The position numbers were made by a program, and so were the translations under genes. Of a DNA stretch of 64,000 bases, positions 48,106 to 57,900 are shown in pieces. The stretch covers positions 62,001 to 126,000 of the forward strand of contig NZ_VXLC01000029.1 of assembly GCF_008704205.1 (NCBI RefSeq), in the 5' to 3' direction. Each line of letters begins with the position of its first letter. The stretch's first letter is position 1. This stretch comes from Nocardia colli. GTDB lineage: Bacteria; Actinomycetota; Actinomycetes; Mycobacteriales; Mycobacteriaceae. The notes under the pieces are model-generated. The model made no database searches, was not told the DNA's origin, and worked only from the letters and a program-made list of their open reading frames with translations.

Positions 48106-48999
48106 TCAGGACGGCTTGACGGCCGTCAAATACTTGACGCGGTTGAACATTTGGGCGAACTCCTCTTGCACCGCGGTGAACGGCCGGTCGTACCGCTCGG
48201 CCAGTTCCTCGGGTGACGCGCCGGCCGCGGTCCAGCCTTGCTTCGTCAGCCACTCGGACGGATCCGCGCGATCGTCGGTATACAGCAGGTCGGTGATGTC
48301 CAACTTGCCGAAGGGTGTGTCTCGCAGTCGCTCCTCCCGGAAGCCGGCGAGCTGTTCGAAGTCCACGTCGGGGTCGAAGGCGTCGCAGGCGACGCTGCTG
48401 CCCGGCGCGGAAAGCTGATCGATGCGCGCGAACAGCGCGTCCTGTGCGGCGCCGGGCAGATACGGGAGCAGACCCTCGGCCGACCACACTGTGGGCCGGG
48501 CCGGGTCGAAGCCTTCCTCGATGAGTGCCGCCGGCCAATCTTCCCGGAGGTCCACGGCCACCTCCCGGCGGTCGGCCTTCGGGGTGGCGTCCGCGTCGGC
48601 GAGTACCTGCCCCTTGAATTCCAGCACCTTGGGTTGGTCGATCTCGTAGACCACCATGCCCTGCGGCCAGTCCAGGCGATAGGCGCGAGCGTCGAGTCCG
48701 GCGGCCAGAATCACCGCCTGCCGCACGCCGTTCTCGGTCGCGGCGAGAAAGTGGTTGTCGAAGAACTTGCTGCGCAGTCCCATGAATTCGCTGCCGAGCG
48801 GACTGTCCGTCCACAGTTCCGGCTCGTTGACCAGTCGATTCGTGTCCGGATCGCCGGCCGCCGCGACGAACAGCGCGGCGAATTCGTCGCGGACCAGAGC
48901 GTCCGGCTGTTTCGACTCGGCCGCCCGCACGGCCGCCACGAACAGCGCGGTCATCCCGACGCTGCTGACGATGTCCCAGGTATCACCTTCGGTACGCAT
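48106..48999 (-). CDS. SAM-dependent methyltransferase (TIGR00027 family)
   Basis: A 297-residue protein of the mycobacterial/Nocardia TIGR00027 family. DTWDIVSSVGMTALFVAAVRAAESKQPDALVRDEFAALFVAAAG is the family start. Motif I is AVILAAGLDARAYRLDWPQGMVVYEIDQPKVLEFK, followed by RPTVWSAEGLLPYLP and a C-terminal LDITDLLYTDDRADPSEWL. ATG at 48999 follows GAGGAGAGCAGC. It acts on unknown O- or carboxyl acceptors. It stands alone. Confidence 0.88.
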   Translation of the reverse strand: MRTEGDTWDIVSSVGMTALFVAAVRAAESKQPDALVRDEFAALFVAAAGDPDTNRLVNEPELWTDSPLGSEFMGLRSKFFDNHFLAATENGVRQAVILAAGLDARAYRLDWPQGMVVYEIDQPKVLEFKGQVLADADATPKADRREVAVDLREDWPAALIEEGFDPARPTVWSAEGLLPYLPGAAQDALFARIDQLSAPGSSVACDAFDPDVDFEQLAGFREERLRDTPFGKLDITDLLYTDDRADPSEWLTKQGWTAAGASPEELAERYDRPFTAVQEEFAQMFNRVKYLTAVKPS

Positions 49000-49175
49000 G
49001 CTGCTCTCCTCGAAGTCTTCGAATGACCTGTGCGACAAGCAGTCCCGGTAACGAAGCACGCGAACCACTGTGTCGGCCTGGCAATAACGCTGCTGTCGAT
49101 AAAGGGTCGAGCGGTAACCAGAATTGATCCTACGACTGAGCGGTCTGCTTCGCAGAACACGTGGTCAGAGCATGG

Positions 49176-49643
49176 TCAGGGACGCGGATCGGCGAGCGCT
49201 CGCTCGGCCGCCGCGCGCAGCTCCGCCAGCCGCGCGCGCTCTTGCGGGGTGTAATCGCGCACGTGGTCGTCGAGCACACAGACCGTCCCGTAGACGCTGC
49301 CGTCCGGATTGTGCACCGCTAACCCGAGATAGTTGACCAGCCCGAACTCCACCTCGTCCTCGTTGCCCGCGAAGCCCGGGTCCGCGCGCGAATCACGCAC
49401 GAACAGTTCGGCATCGTTGTCCACGACCCGTTCGCAATACAGCTCCTGCGCCTCCGCGAACGCCGCGCCTTTCTTGCCTTCCGCGCCGACCGTGTAGTGG
49501 ACTTCCGCCGCACCGGCGGTCGCCTCGACCGCCATATGCGTCGGCGTGGACCGCATCACCAGTACCGACCGCACTCCGAGTGCGGCCGCGGTCTGTTCGA
49601 GCAACGATTCGATCGGCCGGAACTGCGCACTGCTGTCGGACAT
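49176..49643 (-). CDS. GAF-domain protein
   Basis: A 155-residue single GAF domain protein. FRPIESLLEQTAAALGVRSVLVMRSTPTHMAVEATAG, AFAEAQELYCERVVDNDAELFVRDSRADPGFAGNEDEVEFGLVNYLGLAVHNPDGSVYGTVCVLDD and YTPQERARLAELRAAAERAL give the fold. No output domain is attached, so it is a stand-alone sensor, possibly redox- or light-responsive. ATG at 49643 follows AGAGAGG. Between it and the methyltransferase (49000-49175) no gene is evident. Confidence 0.85.
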   Translation of the reverse strand: MSDSSAQFRPIESLLEQTAAALGVRSVLVMRSTPTHMAVEATAGAAEVHYTVGAEGKKGAAFAEAQELYCERVVDNDAELFVRDSRADPGFAGNEDEVEFGLVNYLGLAVHNPDGSVYGTVCVLDDHVRDYTPQERARLAELRAAAERALADPRP

Positions 49644-49746
49644 GACGACCTCTCTCGGCACGAGACACGCGGGACAAGTCGTCCCACTCTCCTCGGCGAA
49701 CCCTCCGGTCGCCAGGATTGCGCTCACACTGCGACGAACCGAGGGG

Positions 49747-50451
49747 TCAGGCGACGATCTGGGTGTACGCGCCGCGGATATGGGACTCGGCGTCGGTGAG
49801 GTAGTCGGCGAGCATCCGCTCCGCCTCGACGGACCGTCCGGCGATCATCGCCGCGTAGATCTCGTGATTGCGGGCCAGATAGGGCTCGTGGAAGGTGAGC
49901 GGATCGGCCATCACATGGAACACCAGCCGCAATTCGTTCCACACGCTCGCCATCATCTGATCCAGCCGCTTGCTCCGGTTGAGCGCGGCGATCGCCTTGT
50001 GGAAGTCGATGTCGGCCGTGCCCACCCCGGTCCAATCCTGTTGCGTCGCACACGCGTCCGCGTGCGCCAGGGCGGCGGTCAGCTCGGCCGGGTCCTGATC
50101 GCTGCCGAATCCGTGCACCGCCGCGCCCTCGACGACCCGGCGGCACTGATAGAGCTCCGCGACATCCGCGGAGGTCGGAATGCGCACGAACGCACCGCGA
50201 TTGAGCTCGTGGTTGACCAGCCGCTCCTCGATCAGCGAACGGAACGCCTCGCGCAGCGTATTGCGCGAAACACCCAGCGCCGCACAGATATCCGGCTCGG
50301 ACAACCGTTGACCCGGCCGCAGTGACCCGTCCAGGATGCTCGCGCGAACGATGTCGGCGGTCTGCGAACTCCGGCTGGACCGGGTGAGCAGTCCCTTGTG
50401 TTCGGAAAGGGCCGTGTAGACGGGATCGGGCCGATCTACCGGTGTCGTCAT
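49747..50451 (-). CDS. GntR-family regulator (FCD subfamily)
   Basis: A 234-residue GntR protein. The HTH is at about 30-90 (TADIVRASILDGSLRPGQRLSEPDICAALGVSRNTLREAFRSLIEERLVNHELNRGAFVR) and an FCD ligand domain is at about 100-225 with metal-type residues (DFHKAIAALNRS, RNHEIYAAMIAG). ATG at 50451 with GGAGG upstream. It is divergent from the MFS/pxpB/pxpC cassette and is the obvious controller of the oxoproline genes. A palindrome at 50540-50552 is a candidate operator. Confidence 0.88.
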   Translation of the reverse strand: MTTPVDRPDPVYTALSEHKGLLTRSSRSSQTADIVRASILDGSLRPGQRLSEPDICAALGVSRNTLREAFRSLIEERLVNHELNRGAFVRIPTSADVAELYQCRRVVEGAAVHGFGSDQDPAELTAALAHADACATQQDWTGVGTADIDFHKAIAALNRSKRLDQMMASVWNELRLVFHVMADPLTFHEPYLARNHEIYAAMIAGRSVEAERMLADYLTDAESHIRGAYTQIVA

Positions 50452-50539
50452 CCAAACCTCCGCGGACCAGTGGCTTTGCCGTTCGAGCATAACTCAGGGA
50501 TCGAATGGCCAGCCGACGATCCAACTTTAGGATTGCAGA

Positions 50540-50552
50540 ATCGTTCAACGAT
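50540..50552. promoter_or_regulatory. GntR-type palindromic operator
   Basis: ATCGTTCAACGAT (50540-50552) is a perfect inverted repeat of 6-bp arms with a one-base centre. It lies between the GntR start (50451) and the MFS start (50609). It resembles FadR/FCD-type half-site spacing. Confidence 0.5.
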
Positions 50553-50608
50553 CCGTACGCTACTGTGACGTACGTCGCTCTCCTGAGCTCGAGCATTGCG
50601 AGGCATCC

Positions 50609-51886
50609 ATGAGCCTTTCCACAGACCTCCCGGTGGACCCCGCCGAGAAGTCGCAACCCTTCGACTGGTTCCGCACCCTCAGCGCCAAAGGCAAGAAGGC
50701 CTTCCTCGGCGCGTTCGGCGGATATGGCTTGGATGCCTACGATTTCCAGGTTCTGCCGCTGGCGCTGGGCGCCATTTCCTCCTACTTCGTGATCAGCTCG
50801 GGCAAGGCGGGCCTGCTGACCACGGTGACGCTGCTGGTGTCCGCACTCGGTGGCGCGCTGGCCGGCGTGCTGGCCGACAAGATCGGGCGCGTGCGCACGC
50901 TGCAACTCACCGTCGCCACCTACACCCTGTTCACGGTGCTGTGCGGCTTCGCGCCCAACTTCGAGACGCTGCTGGTCTTCCGCGCGTTCCAGGGCCTCGG
51001 CTTCGGCGGTGAATGGGCGGCCGGCGCGATCCTGGTCGCCGAGTACGCGCAGACCAGATATCGGGGCCGGACGGTGGCCTATGTACAGAGCGCCTGGGCG
51101 GTCGGCTGGGGCCTGGCGGTGCTGGTCTACACCCTGGTGTTCCAGTTCGTCAGCGAGGATCTGGCCTGGCGGGTGCTGTTCTGGACCGGCGCGCTGCCCG
51201 CGCTGCTGATCATCTGGGTGCGGCGCAACCTGACCGACTCCGAAACCGTCACGCAGCGGCGCGAATCCGCGGGCAAGCGAGCCGGTTCGTTCGCGGCGAT
51301 CTTCCGGCGCGATCTGGTCCGGACGACGCTGTTCGCCTCGGTGCTGGCCACCGGTGTGCAGGGCGGCTACTACACCCTCGCGACCTGGCTGCCGACCTAT
51401 CTGAAGAAGAGCAGGCATCTGAATGTCGTTGGGACCGGCGGCTATCTGTTCATGCTGATCGGCGGCGCGTTGCTCGGTTACGTCACCGGCGGCATCCTCG
51501 CAGACCGGATCGGCCGCAAACGCACCATCCAGCTCTTCGCCGTGTTGTCGGTCGCCTTCATGGTCGCCTACATCCAGGTGCCGGAGGGCGCGAACACCAT
51601 GGTGCTGATCCTCGGCTTCCCGCTCGGATTCTGTACCGCCGCAATCTTCTCCAGCTTCGGCTCGTTCCTGTCCGAGTTGTACCCGACCGCGTCGCGCGGC
51701 ACCGGGCAGGGCTTCACCTACAACTTCGGTCGCGGCGTCGGCGCGATATTCCCCACGGTCGTCGGGTTTCTGGCCTCCACGACGCTGGGACTGGCCGGTG
51801 CGATGATGTTCGGCGCCTTCGGCTACGTCCTCGCGGTGATCGCGTTGTTCGGCCTGCCGGAGACCCGCGGCCGCGAATTGGCCTGA
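50609..51886 (+). CDS. MFS transporter (metabolite:H+ symporter type)
   Basis: A 425-residue transporter with 12 predicted helices. The conserved MFS loop LADKIGRVRTLQLT follows helix 2, FRAFQGLGFGGEWAAGAILVAEY is in helices 4-5, and a second LADRIGRKRTIQLF is in the C-terminal half, matching the AAHS/sialic-acid-type symporters. It probably imports the substrate of the pxp genes, either 5-oxoproline or a related amide. ATG at 50609 with GCGAGGCATCC upstream; the pxpB gene follows 10 bp after the stop. Confidence 0.88.
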   Translation: MSLSTDLPVDPAEKSQPFDWFRTLSAKGKKAFLGAFGGYGLDAYDFQVLPLALGAISSYFVISSGKAGLLTTVTLLVSALGGALAGVLADKIGRVRTLQLTVATYTLFTVLCGFAPNFETLLVFRAFQGLGFGGEWAAGAILVAEYAQTRYRGRTVAYVQSAWAVGWGLAVLVYTLVFQFVSEDLAWRVLFWTGALPALLIIWVRRNLTDSETVTQRRESAGKRAGSFAAIFRRDLVRTTLFASVLATGVQGGYYTLATWLPTYLKKSRHLNVVGTGGYLFMLIGGALLGYVTGGILADRIGRKRTIQLFAVLSVAFMVAYIQVPEGANTMVLILGFPLGFCTAAIFSSFGSFLSELYPTASRGTGQGFTYNFGRGVGAIFPTVVGFLASTTLGLAGAMMFGAFGYVLAVIALFGLPETRGRELA

Positions 51887-51896
51887 GGGGGTATCG

Positions 51897-52556
51897 ATGT
51901 CCGCGCTCACCGTGCCGACGGCACCGCTGCGTATCCTGCCCGCGGGGGACCGGTCGCTGCTCGTCGCGCCCGACCGGCACGCCGATCTGGTCGCGTTCAT
52001 CGACCTGCTGCGGCGCGAATTGCCGGTCGGCGTAGACGATGTGCTGCCCGCGGCGCAGACCGTTCTGGTCACCACCGGCGAGACCGCAGACGTTCGGGCC
52101 GTTGAAGAGCGACTGCGGCAACTGTTCCGGAGTGTGCAGGGTGCCGGAGCGGTCGAGGCGGAACCGGAGGCGGTGTGCGTCATCCCGGTCCGTTACGACG
52201 GGCCGGATCTGGAAAGTGTTGCGGCACTGTTGGCCATCTCGGTCGCCGAACTGATCGCCGCGCACACCCGGGCGGTGTGGCGGTGCTCGTTCATCGGATT
52301 CGCCCCGGGCTTCGGCTATCTCGAATCCAGCGGATCCGGACTGGCCGTACCGCGCCGCACGGAGTCGCGGACCGCCGTGCCCGCGGGCTCGGTGGCCTTG
52401 GCCGACGGGTACAGCGCCGTCTATCCTCGGCGTTCACCCGGCGGCTGGCAGCTCATCGGCACCACCGACCTCCGGATGTGGGACCTCGACCGGGCCGAGC
52501 CGTCGCTGCTGCGCCCCGGCACCCGGGTCCGGTTCATCGACGAAGGGGCGCAATGA
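51897..52556 (+). CDS. pxpB: 5-oxoprolinase subunit PxpB (KipI-like)
   Basis: 219 residues. The cyclophilin-like KipI region has LRILPAGDRSLLVAPD, then SVAELIAAHTRAVWRCSFIGFAPGFGYLESSGSGLAVPRRTESRTAVPAGSVALADGYSAVYPRRSPGGWQLIGTTDLRMWD, the highly conserved FAPGFxYL signature. It forms the PxpBC ATPase that works with PxpA to open the 5-oxoproline ring to glutamate. It overlaps pxpC by 4 bp (ATGA). Start ATG at 51897 after GAGGGGGTATCG. Confidence 0.9.
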   Translation: MSALTVPTAPLRILPAGDRSLLVAPDRHADLVAFIDLLRRELPVGVDDVLPAAQTVLVTTGETADVRAVEERLRQLFRSVQGAGAVEAEPEAVCVIPVRYDGPDLESVAALLAISVAELIAAHTRAVWRCSFIGFAPGFGYLESSGSGLAVPRRTESRTAVPAGSVALADGYSAVYPRRSPGGWQLIGTTDLRMWDLDRAEPSLLRPGTRVRFIDEGAQ

Positions 52557-53440
52557 GTTCGACTTGTCGCACCGTATTGCGGGTTCTCGACGCGGGTCCG
52601 CTGAGCACCATCCAGGACCTCGGCAGGCCCGGCTGGTTCTCGGTCGGCGTCGGGGTTTCCGGTGCGGCCGATCGAGGTTCGCTGAAGCTGGCGAATCGAT
52701 TGGTCGGCAATCCGGAAGACGCCGCGGGCATCGAAACCTTGCTCGGCGGACTGGAACTCGTCGCCGAGGCGCCGGTGCTGCTCGCGGTGACCGGTGCCGA
52801 CGCGCCGATCACCGTGGACGGTGTGGCGCAGGCCAACGCGTCCGTGCTGGCGCTGCGCACCGGGCAGCGGCTGAGGCTCGGCCTGGCCGCCGCCGGGTTG
52901 CGCGTGTACGTCGCGGTGCGCGGCGGCATCGCCGCGGACGAGGTGCTCGGCTCGCGCAGCCGGGACACCCTCGCCGGACTCGGCCCGGAGCCGCTGGCCG
53001 AAGGCGAGCAGCTGAGTGCGGGCGCGGCGGACGAGTTGCCGTGGCCGAATGTTGCTGTGGCGCCGGTGCTCTCGATGAACCCCGGGGTTGTCACCGTCCG
53101 GGTGCAACTCGGGCCGCGAGACGACTGGTTCACTGATCCGCAGTCGCTGTTCACCGGCACCTGGGCGATGACCGACCGAGCCGACCGGGTCGGCGTCCGG
53201 TTGGCCCGGGTCGGCGACGAGACGCCCCTGACCCGGATCAACGACAAGGAGCTGCCCACCGAGGGCATGCCGCTCGGCGCCATCCAGGTGCAGCCGAGCG
53301 GTGAACCGGTGGTGTTCCTCGCCGATCACCCGATCACCGGCGGCTACCCGGTGATCGGGACCGTCGTCACCGCCGACGTCGACCTGCTCGCGCAGCTACG
53401 CCCCGGCCAGCACCTGCGGTTTCGCCCGGCCACCGCCTGA
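52553..53440 (+). CDS. pxpC: 5-oxoprolinase subunit PxpC (KipA-like)
   Basis: 295 residues. The N-terminal signature is LRVLDAGPLSTIQDLGRPGWFSVGVGVSGAADRGSLKLANRLVGNPEDAAGIETLLGG, followed by VYVAVRGGIAADEVLGSRSRDTLAGLG and VVFLADHPITGGYPVIGTVV, all characteristic of KipA/PxpC. It pairs with PxpB as an ATP-dependent 5-oxoprolinase. ATG at 52553 overlaps the pxpB stop. pxpA (LamB/YcsF) is not found in this window. Confidence 0.9.
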   Translation: MSSTCRTVLRVLDAGPLSTIQDLGRPGWFSVGVGVSGAADRGSLKLANRLVGNPEDAAGIETLLGGLELVAEAPVLLAVTGADAPITVDGVAQANASVLALRTGQRLRLGLAAAGLRVYVAVRGGIAADEVLGSRSRDTLAGLGPEPLAEGEQLSAGAADELPWPNVAVAPVLSMNPGVVTVRVQLGPRDDWFTDPQSLFTGTWAMTDRADRVGVRLARVGDETPLTRINDKELPTEGMPLGAIQVQPSGEPVVFLADHPITGGYPVIGTVVTADVDLLAQLRPGQHLRFRPATA

Positions 53441-53630
53441 CCGGCTTATGCACTGTGCACAGCGGCAGCGGGCAAACCCTGGCCGGTTGCGTAGTGACAG
53501 GTCCGCGGACCGTCGTGTGAACTGAGACCCTCTTTCGGTCCGTCGGGCGCTCGATGGTGTCCCGGTTGGCGGCCGCTGCTGCAGCGGCTTCTGGCTTCGA
53601 TGTCATCTTCGCCTGAGAGGTACTCCGCCC

Positions 53631-54956
53631 GTGCTCCGTGCTTGTCGTGCCGCGTGCACCGTAGGTTTCACGCTCGCTCTGTCTCTCGCGGTCGCCGCTC
53701 CGGCCACCGCCGGACCGGATCTGCCGAACACCGGCCAGGTGGGCACTCAGCCCGCCTGGCCGGTGCGGCCCGACGAGAACCAGCTCCCGCCGCTGCCCCG
53801 CGAAACCGACATCTACTCGGTCATTCCCGTGCCCATGCCCAAGGACGACCGGTGGTACGACGACCCGGCCGACCTCGACCGCTACGCCGACGGCGACGTG
53901 ATCCGCAAACGCGTGGTGACCAGCTATCTGCTGGCCGTGCCGTGGCCGCCGGTGCACACCGAACAGATCCTGTACCGCAGCACCGACAGCCGCGACCGCC
54001 CGATCGTCACCGCGACCACGGTCATGATCCCCGGCATCCCGTGGCTGGGCCCCAGCCCGCGCCCGGTCATCTCCTATCAAGAGGCGATCGACGGCTTGGA
54101 TCCGGCGTGCAACCCGTCGCACACAGTCCGCGCCGGAACGATGAAGGAAACCCAGCTGCTACTCCAGTTCCTCGGCGAGGGCATGGCGGTGTCGGTTCCC
54201 GACTTCAACGGCAAGACCAGTACTACCCTCGCACCGAGCGAAGGGCGAATGGTCCTCGATGGTGTCCGCGCGACCCGTCGTGGCGGCTTGGGCCTGGCCG
54301 ATTCCCCGGTCGGACTGTGGGGCTACTCCGGCGGCGGCAGCGCCACCGGCTGGGCCGCCGAACTGCACCGCAGTTACGCGCCCGAGTTACCGATCAAGGG
54401 CAGCGCCCAGGGCGGCGTTCCCGGCGACAAGCACGCGATGACCATGTTCGCCATGGACGCGGGCGCCGGTCTGGCCGGCCAGGCAGATTTCGTCGGCTGG
54501 ATCTGGCTGATCGGATTGTCCAGGGAATACCCGGATTTGATCCCGCTCGACAAGTTCCTCACCGCCGACGGCATGACCCTGGTCCACGACATCGACAACC
54601 GCTGCCTCTACACCGCGGCCGCTACCGGCGCTTGGCGGCCGCTGAAGAACTACTTGAAGGACCCCAAGGCGTTCCTCGACCCCGACATTCAAAACGTCTT
54701 GCATCGAGACAGTCTCGGCTACGCGGACACCCCGGACGTCCCGGTGGCGATGTGGCACTCCATGACCGACCCGATCATCCCCATCGCCGCCATCGAGCCC
54801 GTCGTGCAGCGTTACTGTGCCGCGGGCGCGAACCTCCGCTTCTTCAGAGTTCCCGCGACAGAACATATTTCGGCCGAACTGGTCGGCTACGAACCGTCGC
54901 TGCTATGGCTGACCGCCGTTCTCGCCGGTGGCGATCCCGGTCCCACCACCTGCTGA
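53631..54956 (+). CDS. Secretory lipase (LIP family)
   Basis: 441 residues. The signal peptide VGFTLALSLAVAAPATAGP (about 10-28) has an A-x-A site. The LIP core (PF03583) shows EQILYRSTDSRDRPIVTATTVMIPG, PRPVISYQEAIDGLDPACNPS, nucleophile Ser233 in GYSGGGSATGWAAE, Asp in WHSMTDPIIP and His in VPATEHISAE. It is related to the lipase at 17510-18868. GTG at 53631 follows GAGAGGTACTCCGCCC. It is convergent with the NRPS; the last 54 bases overlap the NRPS 3' end. Confidence 0.85.
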   Translation: MLRACRAACTVGFTLALSLAVAAPATAGPDLPNTGQVGTQPAWPVRPDENQLPPLPRETDIYSVIPVPMPKDDRWYDDPADLDRYADGDVIRKRVVTSYLLAVPWPPVHTEQILYRSTDSRDRPIVTATTVMIPGIPWLGPSPRPVISYQEAIDGLDPACNPSHTVRAGTMKETQLLLQFLGEGMAVSVPDFNGKTSTTLAPSEGRMVLDGVRATRRGGLGLADSPVGLWGYSGGGSATGWAAELHRSYAPELPIKGSAQGGVPGDKHAMTMFAMDAGAGLAGQADFVGWIWLIGLSREYPDLIPLDKFLTADGMTLVHDIDNRCLYTAAATGAWRPLKNYLKDPKAFLDPDIQNVLHRDSLGYADTPDVPVAMWHSMTDPIIPIAAIEPVVQRYCAAGANLRFFRVPATEHISAELVGYEPSLLWLTAVLAGGDPGPTTC

Positions 54957-57900
54957 GCGCACGTCGGTGGGGCGGAGCACCGCTCCGGGAGTAGGGCCGG
55001 ACGGCAGGAAGCCGGAGGTGATGAACTCCCGGATGTACGCGTCGAGTCCGGCTTCGGTGATCGGCGGGCAGTCGATCCCGGTGTCGGCGAGGGCTTTTCG
55101 GGTGTGCGCGTCGCCCCAGTCGAGGTTCGCCAGGCCTAGGTAGTTGGTGCTCAGCAAGGCGGCGCGAACGAGTGAATCGTCGCCGATCGCGTTGCGCCGC
55201 TGCGATTCCTCGGCGAGCGCGGCGCGGACGGTATCGAGCGGGGCGATGGTCACCGGGAGTCCGTGATAGCGCAGGCAGGTGAAGATGTCGCCCACGGTCA
55301 CCGGGGTCTTGTTGACCAGGTGGTACACGGATTCCGAACGTGGCCGGAGCGCGAGTTCGACGATGGCGCGGGCCACGTAGGTCACCGGGACGAGGGAGAC
55401 GGTCGCGTCGCCGACATCCGGTGCCAGGCCGAGGATCGCGGCGGCGCGGACCATGTTCCAGAACGAGTCGTCGGCGCTGTTCACGCCGGCTTTCAGATCG
55501 CCGCTGATGGTTCCCGGACGGTAGATGCCGATCGGGATGCCGCGTTCGCCGGCTTGGCGGACCAGTTCTTCGGCAGCCCATTTGGAGGTGACGTAACCGT
55601 TGTCGGAGAGCTGGTCGGCCCGGAGCCGGGCGTTCTCTTCGATCACTCCCGGTGCCTCCGTCGTGGGGACGGTGGTGCCGAGGGTTGAGACGAAATGCAC
55701 CGGCTTGAGCCGTCGTGTCGTCGCGAGGCGGAGTACGTCCCGGGTTCCCTCGACGTTGGCCGTGCGTAGCCGTGCGTACGGGTCGATGTGATTGACGCGG
55801 GCACCGTTGTGCAGGATGACGTCCACGGTCTCGGCGAGCCGGGCATGGTCGGCTTCGGAGAGCCCTAGTCGCGGTGCGCTGAGATCGCCTGGGACAGCGA
55901 CGATCCGAGCTGCGACGGTGTCGTCCCACAGGCGATAACGGTGCAGCGCCCGCCGGATCCGATCGACACCTTGCGCCGCGGTATCGGCTCGAACCAGGCA
56001 GAGCACCCGGGCGTCGGTGCGCGTCAGCAGTTCTCGGAGCAGGTGGGCGCCGAGGAAGCCGGTCGCGCCGGTCAGCAGCACTTCGCGCGGTGGGCCGGAG
56101 TGCGCGGGCAGGCAACTGTGGCCATCGATTCCGGCGTCGAGGACGGCATCGTCAGCCGGGGTGGCCGCCTTGGTCTGCTCCGCAGTGCCGGTGAGATGGG
56201 CGGCGAGGCCACCCACCGTGGGCGTGCTGAGCAGTGCCGACATCGGCACCGCGTAGTCGAGCCGGGCCGAAAGCCGTTGGTGCAGGGTGAAAGCCATCAG
56301 CGATGAGCCGCCGAGTTCGAAGAAGTCGTCGGTGATCCCGATCGGGGAGACGTCGAGGACCTCGGCGAATACCTCGGCGATGGCCCGTTCGAGGTCGGTC
56401 GACGGCGCGACGCCGTCCCGGGAGACGAAGACCGGCTGGGGGAGCGCGGCCCGGTCGAGCTTGCCGCTGGTGTTGACCGGCAACGCATCGAGTAGCAGCA
56501 CCGCCGACGGCACCATGTAGGCGGGGAGCGCCTGAGATACCGACTGCCGCAGTGCATTCGGGTCGATCACCGCATCGGGCGCGGCGACCACGTAGCCGAC
56601 GAGACGATCACCGGCCTCGGAAGGCTTCACGGCGACGGCCGCCTGAGCGACGGCAGGATTGGCGAGCAGCGCGGTCTCGATATCGCCCAGCTCGATGCGG
56701 TGCCCGCGCACCTTCACCTGGAAATCGCTGCGTCCGAGGTACTCCAGCGTCCCGCGCGTGTTCCAGCGCACCAGGTCCCCGGTTCGATACATGCGCGCAC
56801 CGGGTTCGGCCGGGTTCGCGACGAACCGTCCGGCGGTGAGCCCGGCCGCGCCGTGATAGCCGCGCGCGAGTTGCACTCCGGCCAAATACAGTTCGCCGAC
56901 CGCACCCACCGGCACCGGCCGCAACCGCGCGTCGAGGACGACGGCCCGCGAATTCCATTCCGGCACACCGATCGGCACCGTAGCCGCCGGATCGGCGGGA
57001 TCGACCTGGTGCTCGGTGATGCTGACCGCGGCCTCCGTCGGGCCGTACAGGTTGTGCACCTCGGCGCGGCTGATCGCGTCGAACGCCCGCGCCGTCTCCG
57101 GGGCGAGCGCCTCACCGATCACGAAAACCGCACGCAGCGAAGCTACTTCGGCGCCGGTGGCGTGACCGGCGAACGTGGTCAGCATGGTAGGCACGAAATC
57201 GGTGAGCGTGACCCGATGCGTGGCGATCAACCCGCACAGCGCCGCTGGATCACGATGATCGTCCGGCCCGGCGATCACCATCCGCGCACCCGCGCGCAGC
57301 GGCAGGAAGTAGCCCCACAGCGATACATCGAACGTCGCCGGGGTCTTCTGCAAATAGATGTCGGCGGCACCGACGCCGTACCGATGCTGCATCCAGTCGA
57401 GCTGATTGACGATCGCCTCGTGGCTGATCACGACACCCTTCGGGCGTCCGGTCGATCCGGAGGTGTACATGACGTACGCGGGATGCGCACCGCGCAACGG
57501 CCTACGTCGCTCGTCTTGGCGCACGGGTGTGGAATCCAGATGCGTGAGATCGAGGGTGTCGACGGCGTGCGCCGCCGTGACGGTGAACCCGTCTCCACTC
57601 GTGGTCAAGACACACTGCGGCGCAGCGGAATCCAGCACATACCCGATCCGCTCGGCCGGATGATCCGGATCGATCGGCACCCACGCACCGCCCGCCTCGG
57701 CGATCGCGCACAGCGCCACAACCTGATCGAGAGACCGGCGCATGGCCACCGCAACGACCGACTCCGGGCCGACACCCTGCCCGATCAACCACCGCGCCAG
57801 CCGGTTACACCTGTCGCGCAACTCCGCATAGGTCTGCGTCGCCGACCCGAAGACGAGAGCGACGGCATCCGGCGTCGCCTCGGCATGACGCTGCACCGCC

